From positions 1 to 14,795 of the forward strand of contig CAKTZA010000077.1 of assembly GCA_934635045.1 (NCBI GenBank): 14,795 nucleotides of DNA. Direction: 5' to 3'. The stretch is from an uncultured Kiritimatiellota bacterium. GTDB taxonomy: Bacteria > Verrucomicrobiota > Kiritimatiellia > RFP12 > UBA1067. The notes beneath the pieces were generated by a model that was not told where the DNA came from, did no database searches, and saw nothing but the letters and a program-made list of their open reading frames with translations. Shown here piece by piece: positions 14,732 to 14,795 of the stretch. The position numbers and the translations under genes were made by a program. Position 1 is the stretch's first letter. Every line of letters begins with the position of its first letter.

Positions 14732-14795
14732 AATGAAACCTTCATCCGAAAAGGCGAAATCGGCCTCAAAAGTATCCTCAAGGGGTTCTCTGGAG
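14724..14795 (+). CDS. Start of an unidentified gene, truncated by the window end
   Basis: An open frame begins at ATG 14724 inside the last codons of the DUF1016 gene (8-base overlap) and stays open to the window edge, giving MPKMKPSSEKAKSASKVSSRG plus SLE. AGAGAG at 14713-14718, 5 bases upstream, is a possible ribosome binding site. A second in-frame ATG at 14733 is an alternative start. The visible 24 residues are rich in Ser and Lys and resemble a flexible, basic N-terminus; I do not recognise the family. By position it could be hsdS or another accessory gene of the operon, but this start does not look like a typical HsdS N-terminus. An open frame of only 24 codons is weak evidence by itself. 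Confidence 0.4.
   Translation, partial: MPKMKPSSEKAKSASKVSSRGSLE

Noticed and set aside
1..14795. CRISPR arrays, tRNA or rRNA genes, insertion sequences
   Set aside because: No regularly spaced repeats, cloverleaf or rRNA-like sequence, transposase motifs or terminal repeats were seen by eye on either strand.

Overview
The window is a bacterial chromosomal segment with every supported gene on the + strand and no gap longer than about 120 bases. Left of about 9140 the DNA is very GC-rich (a hand count of 2041-2100 gives 77% G+C). The run of tyrA, the double esterase and dnaE (2,366 sense codons) contains no TTA, CTA or TCA codon. Right of 9162 the composition drops (50% at 10081-10140, 53% at 13861-13920) and those codons appear at once. 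The left part therefore looks like native backbone and the right part like an acquired defence island.

Layout: (1) 1-936, the C-terminal catalytic barrel of a family 2 glycoside hydrolase, cut by the window edge. (2) 937-1054, a short gap with a good extended -10 promoter. (3) 1055-9137, four tightly spaced genes: a QmcA-type SPFH membrane protein, a chorismate mutase/prephenate dehydrogenase fusion (tyrosine synthesis), a secreted protein made of two tandem alpha/beta-hydrolase (acetyl-xylan-esterase-like) domains, and the replicative DNA polymerase III alpha subunit with an apparently complete PHP domain and two low-complexity inserts. (4) 9162-14731, a type I restriction-modification operon of the EcoR124I (IC) kind: hsdR, hsdM, and then a DUF1016/YhcG-like PD-(D/E)XK nuclease gene in the place where hsdS is often found. 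(5) From 14724, the start of another gene that runs off the window. No specificity subunit (hsdS) is inside the window.

The organism is probably a carbohydrate-degrading bacterium. Very high GC, the polysaccharide-related genes and the TGGTATAAT promoter would fit a gut or rumen member of the PVC group (Kiritimatiellota/Verrucomicrobiota-like), but this is an impression, not a proof.

The least ordinary signal is in the DUF1016 gene. An extra linker of about 50 residues between its two conserved domains contains two palindromes, a perfect 15+15 bp and a perfect 10+10 bp. Both are read in the same frame and encode related nonapeptides (IWQTPSAKL and IWPSTTAKF). This looks like a protein-coding palindromic repeat element inside a defence nuclease.
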